Below are positions 18,649-28,020 of a DNA stretch of 64,000 bases, piece after piece. The stretch's first letter is position 1. The number at the start of each line of letters is the position of its first letter. A program made the translations under genes and the position numbers. The notes beneath the pieces were generated by a model. It saw only the letters and a list, made by a program, of their open reading frames with translations. It was not told the origin of the DNA and searched no databases. The DNA comes from Pseudarthrobacter sulfonivorans (lineage in GTDB: Bacteria; Actinomycetota; Actinomycetes; Actinomycetales; Micrococcaceae), in the NCBI RefSeq assembly GCF_024391045.1, contig NZ_JANFCZ010000018.1, positions 1-64,000 on the forward strand. The letters run 5' to 3'.

Positions 18649-19943
18649 CGCGGGCTCTGCAGGACGTAGGAGGGGTGCAGCCGCTGCATGTAGCCGGTGT
18701 CGTCCCTGCTGGTGAGGCCGCAGTCCAGGTACTGGCGGTGCAGCCGCGCCAGGGCGTCGCGGTCCAGTTCGATGCCCAGTCCGGGGCCGGTGGGCACCTT
18801 CACCGCGCCGTCCTCGAAGGTGAACACGCCGCCGGCAATGACGTCCTCCGACGGGTCCTTCCAGGGCCAGTGGGTGTCGCAGGCGTAGTCGAGGTTGGGG
18901 GTGGCCGCCGCGAGGTGCACCATGGCGGCGAGGCTGATGCCCAGGTGGGAGTTCGAGTGCATGGACAGGCCCAGGCCGAACGTCTCGGTGATGCCGGCCA
19001 GGAACTGGGTCCGGCGGAGGCCGCCCCAGAAGTGGTGGTCCGAAAGAATGACGTCCACCGCGCCCGCCGCCACAGCGGGGGCCACATCCGCGAAGCTCAC
19101 CACACACATGTTCGTGGCCAGAGGCATGCCCACTTCGCGACGGACGGCCGCCATGCCTTCAATCCCGGGCGTGGGGTCTTCCAAGTACTCGAGGACGCCG
19201 TCGAGCTCCTTCCCCACGCGGATTGACGTCTCTACGGTCCAGGCGCCGTTGGGATCGATGCGGAGCGGCAGGTCGGGGAATTCCGCCCGGAGGGCTTGGA
19301 TTGCCGCGATTTCCTCTTCCGGCGGGAAGACTCCGGCCTTCAGTTTCAGCGCGCTAAAGCCGTACCGCGACACCATGGTCCGCGCCTGCGCCACAATCCC
19401 TGCCGGGTCCAGGGCGGCGCCCCAGGCATCGTCGTCCTGGCCGGGGTGCCGGGCCCACTTGTAGAAGAGATAGCCGCTGAACTGCACCGAGTCACGGACG
19501 GCACCGCCGAGGAGGTCGCTGACCGGCCGGCCCACCAGTTTGCCCTGGATGTCGAGGGCGGCGACGTCGAACGCGGACAGTACCCGGTCAGCCGTGCTGG
19601 AGCCGGTGACCATGCCGCTCATCCCGTGGCCGCCCTGGATGGTGTCCTCGTCCAGTGCCCGGGTGATGAGGTTGCGCATGGCGTTGATGTTGAAGACGTC
19701 GGTGCCGGGCAGGGCAGCCGCGGCGAGCCGGAGGCGGGCCAGGTGGCCGGCGTCCCCGTACGTTTCCCCGTAGCCCGAAACGCCGGCGTCGGTGTGGACC
19801 TCCACGATGGCGCGCAGGGCGAAGGGTTCATGGACGCCCACGGTGTTCAGCAGCGGCGGATCCTTGAACGCCACCGGCGTGATGGTGACACCGGTGACGG
19901 TGGCCTGGTTGATGTGCTGGGCGGGATCGAATGCGTGGTCCAC
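18642..19943 (-). CDS. Enolase-superfamily dehydratase, glucarate-dehydratase-like
   Basis: A 433-residue TIM-barrel enzyme that would abstract a proton alpha to a sugar-acid carboxylate and eliminate water. The glucarate-dehydratase pattern is present: Lys200-x-Lys202, metal ligands Asp230, Glu255 and Asn278, Asp302 and catalytic His329 in MHSNSHLG. It differs from the canonical GudD at 23992 and lacks its closing RPCLVR tail, so a related aldarate is likely. GTG at 19943 has GAGGAG upstream. It lies divergent to a LysR gene, which is its likely regulator. Confidence 0.88.
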   Translation of the reverse strand: MDHAFDPAQHINQATVTGVTITPVAFKDPPLLNTVGVHEPFALRAIVEVHTDAGVSGYGETYGDAGHLARLRLAAAALPGTDVFNINAMRNLITRALDEDTIQGGHGMSGMVTGSSTADRVLSAFDVAALDIQGKLVGRPVSDLLGGAVRDSVQFSGYLFYKWARHPGQDDDAWGAALDPAGIVAQARTMVSRYGFSALKLKAGVFPPEEEIAAIQALRAEFPDLPLRIDPNGAWTVETSIRVGKELDGVLEYLEDPTPGIEGMAAVRREVGMPLATNMCVVSFADVAPAVAAGAVDVILSDHHFWGGLRRTQFLAGITETFGLGLSMHSNSHLGISLAAMVHLAAATPNLDYACDTHWPWKDPSEDVIAGGVFTFEDGAVKVPTGPGLGIELDRDALARLHRQYLDCGLTSRDDTGYMQRLHPSYVLQSPRW

Positions 19944-19985
19944 TGCGCTGTGCTCCTCGGTGGGCGGGGGTTGATTTAGCGGCTC

Positions 19986-20062
19986 TGTTCACCGACCATA
20001 AGGGGGGTTATCAATCCAAGTCCAAGCCAATTTATGCACTCAACAATCCAGTAAGGGTATGG
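19986..20062. promoter_or_regulatory. Divergent promoter region between dehydratase and LysR gene
   Basis: Most of this short, A/T-richer spacer lies within the 119 bp between the two start codons. It contains ATAA-GGGGGG-TTAT near 19998-20011, a 4-bp-armed inverted repeat of the size often bound by LysR proteins. Assignment as operator is inference. Confidence 0.35.
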
Positions 20063-20974
20063 ATGTTCACACTGCCCCAGTTAGAAGCCTTTGTGGCCGT
20101 GGCCGAGGAACTGCACTTCGGTGCCGCGGCCGAGCGCCTCAACATGACGCAGCCTCCGCTCAGCCGCCAGATCCAGATCCTGGAAAAGAAGCTGGGGACG
20201 CAGCTGTTCGGCCGCACCAGCCGGAAGGTGGAACTCACCGCTGCCGGGGCCACCCTGCTGCCGCGGGCGCGCCAGATCCTGGACATGTGCATCAAAACCG
20301 ACCTCGATGTGCGGCGGGTGTCTTCGGGGGAGGCGGGCACCATTACGGTGGGCTACACGGCCATCGCCGGGCAGAGTGCACTGCCGCTGATGCTCCGCCG
20401 GGCGGCCGAGGGGATGCCGGGGGTGTCGTTCGTGCTCCGCGAGCTGGTATCCACGGACCAGATGGACGGCCTGGTGAAGGGAAGCGTGGACATCGGCCTG
20501 CTGCGGCCCATCGTGGCCCGGCCGGGGGTCACGTCCCGGTCCCTGATGAAGGACCGCCTGGTGGTGGCGCTGCCGGAGGGGAGCACAATGCTGGGGACCA
20601 TGGGGGCACCGGCCGGCCAGCCCCTCCCGCTCGGGTCCCTGGACCGGCTTCCCCTGCTCATGTACTCCACCAAGGAGGCCCGGTACTTCCACGACCTGGT
20701 GCTGCGGCTGTTCGCCAGCGCAGGCGCGCACGCCAACATCACCCAGTACGCCAGCCAGGTCCCAGCCCTGCTGGCGTTCGTCCAGGCCGGCCTGGGCGTC
20801 ACTCTGGTCCCTGCCTCGGCCATGGGCTTCGCGCCAGCGGGCGTTGAGTTCCGAGAGATCGACGGCCGGCACGGCATGCAGGAACTGAACCGGGTGGAAC
20901 TGGAGCTGGCGTGGAATGAAGAGACGGCCAACCCGGCGGTCCTGCGGCTGCTGGAGCTGATCGACGTACCCTGA
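20063..20974 (+). CDS. LysR-family transcriptional regulator
   Basis: DNA-binding regulator of 303 residues. The winged-helix domain is at 1-60 (LPQLEAFVAVAEELHFGAAAERLNMTQPPLSRQI), followed by a periplasmic-binding-protein-like effector domain. The ATG at 20063 was chosen because the protein then begins with the family-typical MFTLPQLEAF and AAGG lies 6 bases upstream. It is divergent from the glucarate-dehydratase-like gene and probably controls it in response to an aldarate. It resembles the LysR at 28021, with the same NMTQPPLSRQIQ recognition helix. Confidence 0.93.
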   Translation: MFTLPQLEAFVAVAEELHFGAAAERLNMTQPPLSRQIQILEKKLGTQLFGRTSRKVELTAAGATLLPRARQILDMCIKTDLDVRRVSSGEAGTITVGYTAIAGQSALPLMLRRAAEGMPGVSFVLRELVSTDQMDGLVKGSVDIGLLRPIVARPGVTSRSLMKDRLVVALPEGSTMLGTMGAPAGQPLPLGSLDRLPLLMYSTKEARYFHDLVLRLFASAGAHANITQYASQVPALLAFVQAGLGVTLVPASAMGFAPAGVEFREIDGRHGMQELNRVELELAWNEETANPAVLRLLELIDVP

Positions 20975-21021
20975 TCCACGGCTGCTGGCCCTGGCCCGGC
21001 CCCGGGCCTGGCTTCCGGCGC

Positions 21022-21726
21022 TCAGGCGGGCGGCCGCACCGAAGCCTTGAACCGGCGTCGGGAGTTTGCCAGATGGCTCCGCATGGCGGCGGCAGCGGCT
21101 GCCTCGTCGCCGTCGGCGATCGCGGCGGCAATGGAACGGTGTTCGTGGACCACCTGGTCGAAGTGGTCCCGCGCGTAATGTTCGACGCCGGTCATCAGAC
21201 GGGTGCGCGGCATCGCGATCATCGTCTGGCCCAAGGCAGCCACGCAGTCGGAGAAAAAGGGGTTGCCGGAGGCGGCGGCGATGGCGCGGTGGAATTCGAA
21301 GTCGGCCTTCATGGCATGGCCGGGGTGGTCCGCGCTGGCCGCGAACTGTTCCAGGGCCGAGTGCACAGCCCGGAGCTGGCGGTCGGAGTGGTTTCGGGCG
21401 GCCAGGGCGGCGGCTTCGGCCTCCACGCCCAACCGGAACTCCAGCAGGTGCAGGCGGTCCTCGACGCTGGCCACCGGGCGGCTGCCCGGAACCGGCTGGG
21501 GGCCGTCGTCGGGCGGGGTCAGCGCGAAGCTGCCCCGCCCGCGTTCGGTTTCCACGAGACCCTCGGCCTGGAGCCGCGTCAGCGCCGAGCGCACCACCGT
21601 GCGGCTGACGCCGAACTCGCCCATCAGGGCGTTCTCGCTGGGAAGCTTGTCGCCCGGCTGGATGGCGCCATCCACAATGCGGGTGCGGAGGTCGGCGGCG
21701 AGGTCCGCGGTCAGGTTCCGGGTCAT
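21022..21726 (-). CDS. GntR-family regulator, FadR subfamily (FCD domain)
   Basis: A 234-residue repressor. The N-terminal winged helix (about 1-68) has LPSENALMGEFGVSRTVVRSALTRLQAEGLVETERGRG. The C-terminal all-helical FCD domain carries the metal/acid-binding residues in FEFHRAIAAASGN and VVHEHRSIAAAI. It lies 10 bp downstream of the galactarate/talarate dehydratase stop on the opposite side of that gene's promoter; because both are minus strand and this gene is downstream, they may be co-transcribed. A matching FadR-subfamily site lies at 22928-22938. Confidence 0.93.
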   Translation of the reverse strand: MTRNLTADLAADLRTRIVDGAIQPGDKLPSENALMGEFGVSRTVVRSALTRLQAEGLVETERGRGSFALTPPDDGPQPVPGSRPVASVEDRLHLLEFRLGVEAEAAALAARNHSDRQLRAVHSALEQFAASADHPGHAMKADFEFHRAIAAASGNPFFSDCVAALGQTMIAMPRTRLMTGVEHYARDHFDQVVHEHRSIAAAIADGDEAAAAAAMRSHLANSRRRFKASVRPPA

Positions 21727-21736
21727 GGAGTCAAGG

Positions 21737-22864
21737 TTACTGGCCGAACTCCACCGTCTCGGTGGTCCAGGCGCGTGCCTGGTCGCTGAGTGTCACGCCC
21801 AGGCCCGGGCGGTCCGGCACGATCATCCGGCCGTTCTTGGTTTCGAGGCGTTCGTTGAACAGCGGGTCCAGCCAGTCGAAGTGTTCCACCCAGGGCTCGC
21901 GCGGGTAGGCGGCGGCCAGGTGCAGGTGGATCTCCATGGCGAAGTGCGGGGCCAGGCCCAGGCCGCGTTCGTCTGCGAGGGAGGCCAGGCGCAGGAACTG
22001 GGTGATGCCGCCGACGCGCGGGGCGTCGGGCTGGATGATGTCGCAGCCGTTGGCGTTGATGAGGCCCTTGTGCTCGGCCACGGAGGCCAGCATTTCGCCG
22101 GTGGCGATGGGGGTGTCCAGGACCTGGGCGAGGTGGGCGTGGCCTTCGAAGTCGTAGGCGTCCAGGGGCTCTTCGATCCAGATGAGGTTGAACTCCTCGA
22201 GCTGGCGGCCCATGCGCAGGGCCGTGGCGCGGTCCCACTGCTGGTTGGCGTCCACCATCAGGGGAACGTCCCAGCCGATGTGTTCGCGGATGCCGGCCAC
22301 GCGTCGGAGGTCCTCGGCCGTGTCCGGGAGACCCACCTTGATCTTGATGCCGCCGATGCCCTCCTCGAGCAGGATGGTGGCGCGGGCCTTGACCTCGTCG
22401 AGGGAGGCGTTGAGGAAGCCGCCGGAGGTGTTGTAGGTCTGGACCGAGTCGCGGTAGGCGCCGAGTAATTTGGCCAGGGACAGGCCGGCCCGCTTGGCCT
22501 TCAGGTCGTAGAGGGCAATGTCGATGGCGGCGAGGGCCTGGGTGGCGACGCCCGAACGGCCCACGGAGGCGCCGGCCCAGAGGAGCTTGGTGTAGATCTT
22601 GCCGATGTCGTTGGGGTCCTCGCCGATCAGGCCCTCGGCAACTTCCTTGGCGTGGGCATACTGGGCGGGTCCGCCGGCGCGCTTGGAGTAGCTGAAGCCA
22701 AGGCCGGTGTGGCCCAGTTCGGTGGTGATCTCGGCGAACAGGAACACCACTTCGGTCATGGGCTTCTGGCGGCCTGTGAAGACTTTGGCGTCGCTGATGG
22801 GGACGGCCAGCGGGAGGCGTGCGGTGGAAAGTTTGACGTGCCGGATGAAGTCAACGGTGCTCAT
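21737..22864 (-). CDS. Galactarate/L-talarate dehydratase (enolase superfamily)
   Basis: A 375-residue mandelate-racemase-subgroup enzyme. Active-site residues fall in the spacing known for the Salmonella TalrD/GalrD enzyme: Lys174, Lys176, Asp205, Glu231, Glu257 and His307, each 21 positions lower than in that protein as I remember it. The product would be 5-keto-4-deoxyglucarate, the same intermediate as from glucarate, feeding KdgD at 26951. The ATG at 22864 has AGGAGA upstream; a longer opening to 22897 lacks support. Its promoter overlaps a FadR-type palindrome. Confidence 0.85.
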   Translation of the reverse strand: MSTVDFIRHVKLSTARLPLAVPISDAKVFTGRQKPMTEVVFLFAEITTELGHTGLGFSYSKRAGGPAQYAHAKEVAEGLIGEDPNDIGKIYTKLLWAGASVGRSGVATQALAAIDIALYDLKAKRAGLSLAKLLGAYRDSVQTYNTSGGFLNASLDEVKARATILLEEGIGGIKIKVGLPDTAEDLRRVAGIREHIGWDVPLMVDANQQWDRATALRMGRQLEEFNLIWIEEPLDAYDFEGHAHLAQVLDTPIATGEMLASVAEHKGLINANGCDIIQPDAPRVGGITQFLRLASLADERGLGLAPHFAMEIHLHLAAAYPREPWVEHFDWLDPLFNERLETKNGRMIVPDRPGLGVTLSDQARAWTTETVEFGQ

Positions 22865-22909
22865 GTGGGGGTCTCCTGGAAAAGTGGTGGGCAACATCGC
22901 CTGACACTT

Positions 22910-22939
22910 ATTCTATAAGCTGACAACTTGTATTACAAG
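22910..22939 (-). promoter_or_regulatory. Promoter with overlapping GntR/FadR-type operator
   Basis: On the minus strand TTGTAA (22938-22933) and TAGAAT (22915-22910) are separated by exactly 17 bp. CTTGTATTACAAG at 22927-22939 is a perfect 13-bp palindrome about one base and fits the FadR-subfamily consensus TNGTNNNACNA. The operator covers the -35, which suggests repression of the galactarate/talarate dehydratase gene by the GntR protein at 21022. Confidence 0.75.
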
Positions 22940-22941
22940 AG

Positions 22942-23862
22942 TTAGCCCACCAGCCACGCCACCACCATCAGCGCGCCCACGCTGAGCACGGTGGTGCACA
23001 GGATGACGTCCCGCGCCACCGTCATGCCGCGGCCGTAGGGCGACGCAAAGAGGAAGACGTTCTGCGCCGTTGGAAGCGCTGCCATGATCACGCTGGCCAG
23101 AAGATGCTGCCCTTCCAGCCCGAAGACAAACCGGCCCAGCACCCACACCACCAGCGGCATACCGACAATTTTGAGGAACGTTGCCACGAGGGTTTCCACC
23201 CGGCCGTCGCCCTTCTGCAGCGGCGCACGGCCAGCCAGGGACAAGCCAAAAGCCAGCAGGACCATGGGCACAGCCCCGCCAGCTAGCATGTCAACGGGCT
23301 TCTGGAGGAGATCGGGAGCGGTCCAGCCGGTCACGGCCACCAGCACGCCAAGCGCCGAGGCAATGATCATCGGGTTCGCGAACGGGGTGAAGAGCATCTT
23401 CTTCCACGAAACCTTGTCACCGGAAGCCATCCCCATCACCGTGAGGTAGAACGGCGCCATCACCAGGAGCTGAACCAGAAGCACGGGCGCCACGTGCTGC
23501 GCGGTGCCCACGGCATAGAGGGAAACGGGGATGCCGATGTTGTTCGCATTGGCGTAGCTGCTGGCCATGGCCCCAACAGCGGTCTCCGCCACAGGGCGTC
23601 GGAAGAAAAGGAGGCTGGCCAGGGCATACAAAAGCCCCACTACCGCTGCTGAAAGCAGCGCCAGCGGGGCATCGGTGCCCAGGGCGGCGCGGATATCGCT
23701 GCCAGCCACCACGGTGAAGAGCAGTGCCGGGTTGGTGACGTAGTAGGCCGTCCGGGTCAGGGCGCCCTGGACTTCAGGCCCGAGGATCTTCAACCGCGCA
23801 GCAAGGTAGCCCACAAAAATGACGGCGGAGACAATCAGGATTCCGGATACAACGCCGCCCAC
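22942..23862 (-). CDS. AEC (auxin efflux carrier) family transporter
   Basis: A 306-residue membrane protein with about ten helices in two five-helix halves, beginning GGVVSGILIVSAVIFVGYLAARLKILG. AEC members carry small organic acids such as malate or malonate across the membrane. It lies between GudD and the galactarate/talarate dehydratase on the same strand, so transport of an aldarate or a breakdown acid is plausible. GTG at 23862 has AGAAGG upstream. Directionality and substrate cannot be read. Confidence 0.85.
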   Translation of the reverse strand: MGGVVSGILIVSAVIFVGYLAARLKILGPEVQGALTRTAYYVTNPALLFTVVAGSDIRAALGTDAPLALLSAAVVGLLYALASLLFFRRPVAETAVGAMASSYANANNIGIPVSLYAVGTAQHVAPVLLVQLLVMAPFYLTVMGMASGDKVSWKKMLFTPFANPMIIASALGVLVAVTGWTAPDLLQKPVDMLAGGAVPMVLLAFGLSLAGRAPLQKGDGRVETLVATFLKIVGMPLVVWVLGRFVFGLEGQHLLASVIMAALPTAQNVFLFASPYGRGMTVARDVILCTTVLSVGALMVVAWLVG

Positions 23863-23891
23863 AAATGCGCCCTTCTATTCAAATGTTGGAG

Positions 23892-23937
23892 TTCCGCACG
23901 GCCGTCTCCCGTTGGGAGGAGGACCGGCCGTGCGGAA
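23892..23937 (-). terminator. Hairpin downstream of gudD operon
   Basis: A perfect 13-bp stem pairs 23892-23904 with 23925-23937; the loop can form a further small stem. It lies 55 bp after the gudD stop. There is no clean T-run on the minus strand, so it may act as an mRNA-stabilising end instead of an intrinsic terminator. Confidence 0.55.
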
Positions 23938-23991
23938 GTATCTTGATGCAGACGGGCCGTCAGCGCACCAGCTTCCTAGCGCACCAGGTCC

Positions 23992-25320
23992 TTAGCGAAC
24001 CAGGCAGGGGCGCTTCGGATCGAAGGACCAGCCGTCGATGTAGTACTGCATGCCCACGCTATCGTCCCGGGCGTCGAGTCCGTGCTGCAGGTAGAGCGCG
24101 TGGGCCTTGTCCAGGGCGTCCCGGTCCAGCTCGATGCCCAGGCCCCGAGCGTCGGGAACGGCGATGGCCCCGTCCCTGATCTGCAGCGGGTTCTTCGTCA
24201 GGCCCTGGCCGTCCTGCCAGATCCAGTGCGTGTCCAGCGCGGTGATTTCGCCCGGTGCGGCGGCGCCCGTGTGCGTGAACATGGCCAGGGAGATGTCGAA
24301 GTGGTTGTTCGAGTGCGAGCCCCACGTCAAGCCGAATTCGTTGCACAGCTGTGCCACCCGGACGGAGCCGGACATGGTCCAGAAGTGCGGATCGGCCAGG
24401 GGGATGTCCACGGCGTTGCTGCGGATGGCGTGCGACATTTCCCGCCAGTCCGTGGCGATCATGTTGGTGGCCGTCTTCAGGCCGGTGGCGCGGCGGAACT
24501 CCGCCATCACCTCGCGGCCGGAAAATCGACCCTCGGCGCCGCAGGGATCCTCGGCGTACGCCACCACACCCTGCATCCGCTTGCCCAGCCGGATGGCTTC
24601 CTCCAGGAGCCAGCCGCCGTTCGGGTCAAGGGTGACCCGGGCATCGGGGAAGCGCTCGTGGAGCGCGGTGACCACATCCACTTCGTCGTCGCCGGACAGC
24701 ACGCCGCCCTTGAGTTTAAAGTCGCTGAAGCCGTAACGTTCCTGCGCCGCTTCGGCCAGGGCCACAACAGTCTCGGGCGTCATGGCCTCCTGCCGGCGCA
24801 GCTTCTCCCACCGGTCCGACGGCGCGTCCTCCACCAGGTAGGGAAGATCCGTCCGGGCGTGGTTGCCAATGAAGAAGAGGTAGCCGAGCATGGGCACCGA
24901 CGTGCGCTGCTGCCCGTCGCCGAGCAGCTCCGCAACGGGAACGCCAAGGAACTGGCCGTGCAGGTCCAGCAGGGCGGATTCGACGGCGGTGACCGCATGG
25001 ACCGTGGTGCGAAGGTCGAACGTCTGCAGTCCGCGGCCGCCGGCGTCGCGGTCGGCGAACTCCGCCGCGACTTCGCGCAGCAGTGAGCGGTAGCGGGCCA
25101 CCGGCTTCCCCGCGATCAGGGCGCCGGCTTCCTCAATGGTGGCCCTGATCTTCTCGCCGCCGGGCACCTCGCCGAGGCCGGTTCGGCCCGCGGAGTCGGT
25201 AATGATGACCACGTTGCGGGTGAAGAACGGACCGTGCGCGCCGCTGAGGTTCAGCAGCATGCTGTCATGGCCGGCTACCGGCACCACTTCAATACCGGCG
25301 ATGGTGGGCTGGGCGCTCAT
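23992..25320 (-). CDS. gudD: D-glucarate dehydratase
   Basis: Converts D-glucarate (and L-idarate) to 5-keto-4-deoxy-D-glucarate. At 442 residues it is full length, with Lys202-x-Lys204, metal ligands Asp232, Glu257 and Asn286, Asp310 and catalytic His336 in SHSNNH. The C-terminus [20 protein letters not shown] matches the enterobacterial enzyme closely. The ATG overlaps the dehydrogenase stop by 4 bp (ATGA). It is the last gene of kdgD, ketoglutarate semialdehyde dehydrogenase, gudD, which together make the full three-step route to 2-oxoglutarate. Confidence 0.95.
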   Translation of the reverse strand: MSAQPTIAGIEVVPVAGHDSMLLNLSGAHGPFFTRNVVIITDSAGRTGLGEVPGGEKIRATIEEAGALIAGKPVARYRSLLREVAAEFADRDAGGRGLQTFDLRTTVHAVTAVESALLDLHGQFLGVPVAELLGDGQQRTSVPMLGYLFFIGNHARTDLPYLVEDAPSDRWEKLRRQEAMTPETVVALAEAAQERYGFSDFKLKGGVLSGDDEVDVVTALHERFPDARVTLDPNGGWLLEEAIRLGKRMQGVVAYAEDPCGAEGRFSGREVMAEFRRATGLKTATNMIATDWREMSHAIRSNAVDIPLADPHFWTMSGSVRVAQLCNEFGLTWGSHSNNHFDISLAMFTHTGAAAPGEITALDTHWIWQDGQGLTKNPLQIRDGAIAVPDARGLGIELDRDALDKAHALYLQHGLDARDDSVGMQYYIDGWSFDPKRPCLVR

Positions 25321-26924
25321 GCGCTGACCTCGGCATCTGCAGGAACAACGGTGCCGTCAATCCGGCGGTTAAGCTGCCAGGGGTTGGCGTCCCGCAGTGA
25401 AGCCGGCAGCAGTTCCTGCGGCAGGTTCTGGTAGGCGACGGGCCGGAGGAAGCGGTTGATCGCGAGCGTGCCCACGGAGGTGGTGCGCGAATCCGACGTG
25501 GCGGGGAACGGGCCGCCGTGGACCATCGCGTGGCCCACTTCGACGCCGGTGGGCCAGCCGTTCACGATGATGCGCCCCACCTTCTGCTCGAGAGCGGGGA
25601 TCAGGGGAGCCGCCGTCGCGTAGTCCGCCTCGGTGAGCTGCAGCGACGCGGTGAGCTGGCCCTCGAGCCGGCCGATGGCTTCGAGCAGTTCCCCGGTGGA
25701 GGCGTAGCGGATCACCAGCGATGCGGCGCCGAAGATCTCCTGATGGAGCACATGGTTGGTGACGAAGTCCCTGACCTGGGTGCCGAAGATGGTGGGCGCG
25801 GGGGCATTTTCGGTGGGGCCTGCGGTGCCCTGGCCCACCACGGTGACGCCCTCCGCGGAGCCCAGTGCTATTGCCCCGGCGTTCCAGGAGCCGGCGATGC
25901 CTTCCGTGAGCATGGTCTGTCCCGCGCAGGCGGCAACAGCGCGTCCGACGGCGGCAGCGAGTTTGTCTCCCAGCTCGCCTGCGGGGGCGAACAGGAGTCC
26001 GGGAGACGTGCAGAGCTGGCCGGAGCTGCCGGTGACAGCGGTGACGTAGGCGGCGGCGAGGGCGTCAATTTTCCCGCCGGCACCGCTCAGCGCACCTTCG
26101 AAGACAAACACCGGGTTCAGCGAGGACATTTCCGCGTAGACCGGGATGGGCTCGGGCCGGGCGGCGGCGGTGCGCATCAGGGCGATGCCGGCGGACTGGG
26201 AACCGGTGAAGCCGACGGCCTTGATGGCGGGGTCGGCCACGAGGGCCTGGCCGATGCTGGAGCCGGGGCCGTAGATCAGGGAGAACACGCCCGGGTGCAG
26301 GCCGTGGTCCTTGACGGCCTTGGCGATGGCCTGACCCACGAGTTCGCCGGTGCCCGGGTGGGCGTTGTGGGCCTTGAAGACCACCGGGCAGCCGGCGGCG
26401 AGGGCGGACGCGGTGTCTCCACCTGCCGTCGAGAATGCCAGCGGGAAGTTGCTCGCGCCGAACACGGCCACCGGACCGAGCGGGATCTGCCGCTGGCGGA
26501 TGTCGGCCCGGGGCAGGGGCGCGCGGTCCGGGAGGGCGGGGTCGATGCGGACGCCGCGGAAGTCGCCCTGCCGGACCACCTCCGCGAAGAGGCGCAGCTG
26601 GCCGGTGGTGCGGGCGCGCTCACCGGTGAGGCGGGCGGCGGGCAGGCCGGTTTCCTGGCCGGCGCGGACGATCAGTTCCTCGCCGATGGCTTCGATGTTG
26701 TCCGCGATCGCGTCCAGGAACGCTGCGTGGGCTGCGGGGTCCAGCGTGCTGAAGGACGGGTAGGCTGCTGCGGCGGCGGAGGTCGCCGTCGTCAGCTGCT
26801 CTTCGGTGATCAGCGAGTACGCGGGCTGGAGCTGTTCGTTGCTGGCCGGGTTGAAGCCGAAGGCTGTTTTGCCGGCGCCGACGACGGTCTGGCCGGCGAT
26901 CAGGGAATGTCCGGTGAGTGTCAC
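25317..26924 (-). CDS. 2,5-dioxovalerate (alpha-ketoglutarate semialdehyde) dehydrogenase
   Basis: Aldehyde dehydrogenase of 535 residues oxidising alpha-ketoglutarate semialdehyde to 2-oxoglutarate with NAD(P). It shows [16 protein letters not shown] in the cofactor fold, the general-base Glu in [12 protein letters not shown] and the nucleophile Cys in [12 protein letters not shown]. The sequence has the type III KGSADH style found in glucarate loci. GTG at 26924 has AAGGAG upstream. It sits 26 bp after kdgD and overlaps gudD, which fixes its role in the pathway. Confidence 0.93.
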   Translation of the reverse strand: MTLTGHSLIAGQTVVGAGKTAFGFNPASNEQLQPAYSLITEEQLTTATSAAAAAYPSFSTLDPAAHAAFLDAIADNIEAIGEELIVRAGQETGLPAARLTGERARTTGQLRLFAEVVRQGDFRGVRIDPALPDRAPLPRADIRQRQIPLGPVAVFGASNFPLAFSTAGGDTASALAAGCPVVFKAHNAHPGTGELVGQAIAKAVKDHGLHPGVFSLIYGPGSSIGQALVADPAIKAVGFTGSQSAGIALMRTAAARPEPIPVYAEMSSLNPVFVFEGALSGAGGKIDALAAAYVTAVTGSSGQLCTSPGLLFAPAGELGDKLAAAVGRAVAACAGQTMLTEGIAGSWNAGAIALGSAEGVTVVGQGTAGPTENAPAPTIFGTQVRDFVTNHVLHQEIFGAASLVIRYASTGELLEAIGRLEGQLTASLQLTEADYATAAPLIPALEQKVGRIIVNGWPTGVEVGHAMVHGGPFPATSDSRTTSVGTLAINRFLRPVAYQNLPQELLPASLRDANPWQLNRRIDGTVVPADAEVSA

Positions 26925-26950
26925 AGTGGTTACTCCTTGGAGTGGGTGGA

Positions 26951-27865
26951 TCAGGAGATGTTGTCGATGAGGGCTTTGAGGTCCGCCAGGTCCTGCGGCG
27001 CCAGGTTCTGCAGCGGGGGACGGACGCCGCCGACCGGGCGGCCGATGGCCTCCAGGCCGCCCTTGACGATGGACACAGAGTAGCCCTTCACGCGGTCGCG
27101 GATATCCAGGTAGGGGATCACGAACTCGTTCAGCTTCTTGTTGACGGCCACGCGGTCGTTGTTGCGGACGTCCTGGTAGAAGTCCAGGGCGAACTGCGGA
27201 ACGAAGTTGTACATGGCGCTGGAATAGGTGCTCATGCCCAGCTGCAGCAGCGGGAGGGCGAACGTCTCAGCCGTGGGCAGGCCGCCGAGGTAGAACAGAC
27301 GGTCGCCGAGCTTGGCGTAGACGCGCGCATCGTGTTCGAGGTCGCCCACGCCGTCCTTGAACCCGATGAGGTTTTCGTGCCGGTCGGCCAGGGTGGCCAC
27401 GGTGGTGTCCTTGTAGATGGCGTTGGCGCGGTTGTAGATGATGACGCCGAGGGACGTTGAGGCGCAGATGGCGCTGACGTGGTCCACGAGGCCGGCCTGG
27501 TCGGCTTCGGTCAGGTAGGGCGGGAGCAGCAGGATACCGTCGGCGCCGGCTGCTTCGGCGGCCTTGGCGTTTTCGATGGCCTGGGCCGTGGAGCCGCCTG
27601 CGGAGGCGAGCACGGGGACGATGCTGCCGACTTCATCGACGGCGGCGCGGACTACGCGCTCGGACTCTGCAGGGGTGAGGGAGAATCCCTCGCCGGTGCC
27701 GCCTGCGGCAAAGAGGCCGGCCACCGGGAAGCTGGCCTGCCAGGCGAGGTGCTTGCGGTAGTTCTCTTCATCGAACTGCAGGTTGGCGTCGAAAGCCGTC
27801 ACCGGGAAGGACAGCAGGCCTTCCTTGAGGGTGTCTGCCAGTTCCTGCGGGGTGTACTTTGCCAC
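26951..27865 (-). CDS. kdgD: 5-dehydro-4-deoxyglucarate dehydratase
   Basis: A 304-residue member of the dihydrodipicolinate-synthase/NAL family. It decarboxylates and dehydrates 5-keto-4-deoxyglucarate to alpha-ketoglutarate semialdehyde. Visible residues are GGTGEGFSL (55-63), the catalytic Tyr144 and the Schiff-base Lys170 in IGFKDG. GTG at 27865 has AGAGGA upstream and gives the family-typical N-terminus; the longer opening to 27949 lies in the promoter region. It heads the kdgD, dehydrogenase, gudD operon. Confidence 0.94.
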   Translation of the reverse strand: MAKYTPQELADTLKEGLLSFPVTAFDANLQFDEENYRKHLAWQASFPVAGLFAAGGTGEGFSLTPAESERVVRAAVDEVGSIVPVLASAGGSTAQAIENAKAAEAAGADGILLLPPYLTEADQAGLVDHVSAICASTSLGVIIYNRANAIYKDTTVATLADRHENLIGFKDGVGDLEHDARVYAKLGDRLFYLGGLPTAETFALPLLQLGMSTYSSAMYNFVPQFALDFYQDVRNNDRVAVNKKLNEFVIPYLDIRDRVKGYSVSIVKGGLEAIGRPVGGVRPPLQNLAPQDLADLKALIDNIS

Positions 27866-27983
27866 GATGTTGTCCTCTGTCTGAGCGCCGCGGTGTGAGT
27901 GGTGCGCGGCGGCTGGTTGTGGTTCCTGATCAGGGTAGGCAGAGGACACGATGCCTGTCTAAGTGTATTTGTGTATGGATTGA

Positions 27984-28003
27984 TGCACGAATGGCATCGT
28001 GCA
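27984..28003. promoter_or_regulatory. Inverted repeat upstream of kdgD, putative operator
   Basis: TGCACGA (27984-27990) and TCGTGCA (27997-28003) are perfect inverted 7-mers around 6 bases. They lie 119 bp upstream of the kdgD start and just after the LysR gene. The overlapping pair GATGC and GCATC echoes the repeat at 28929-28958, consistent with binding by the adjacent LysR protein. Confidence 0.5.
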
Positions 28004-28020
28004 AAGGGTGCATGTTTTCT

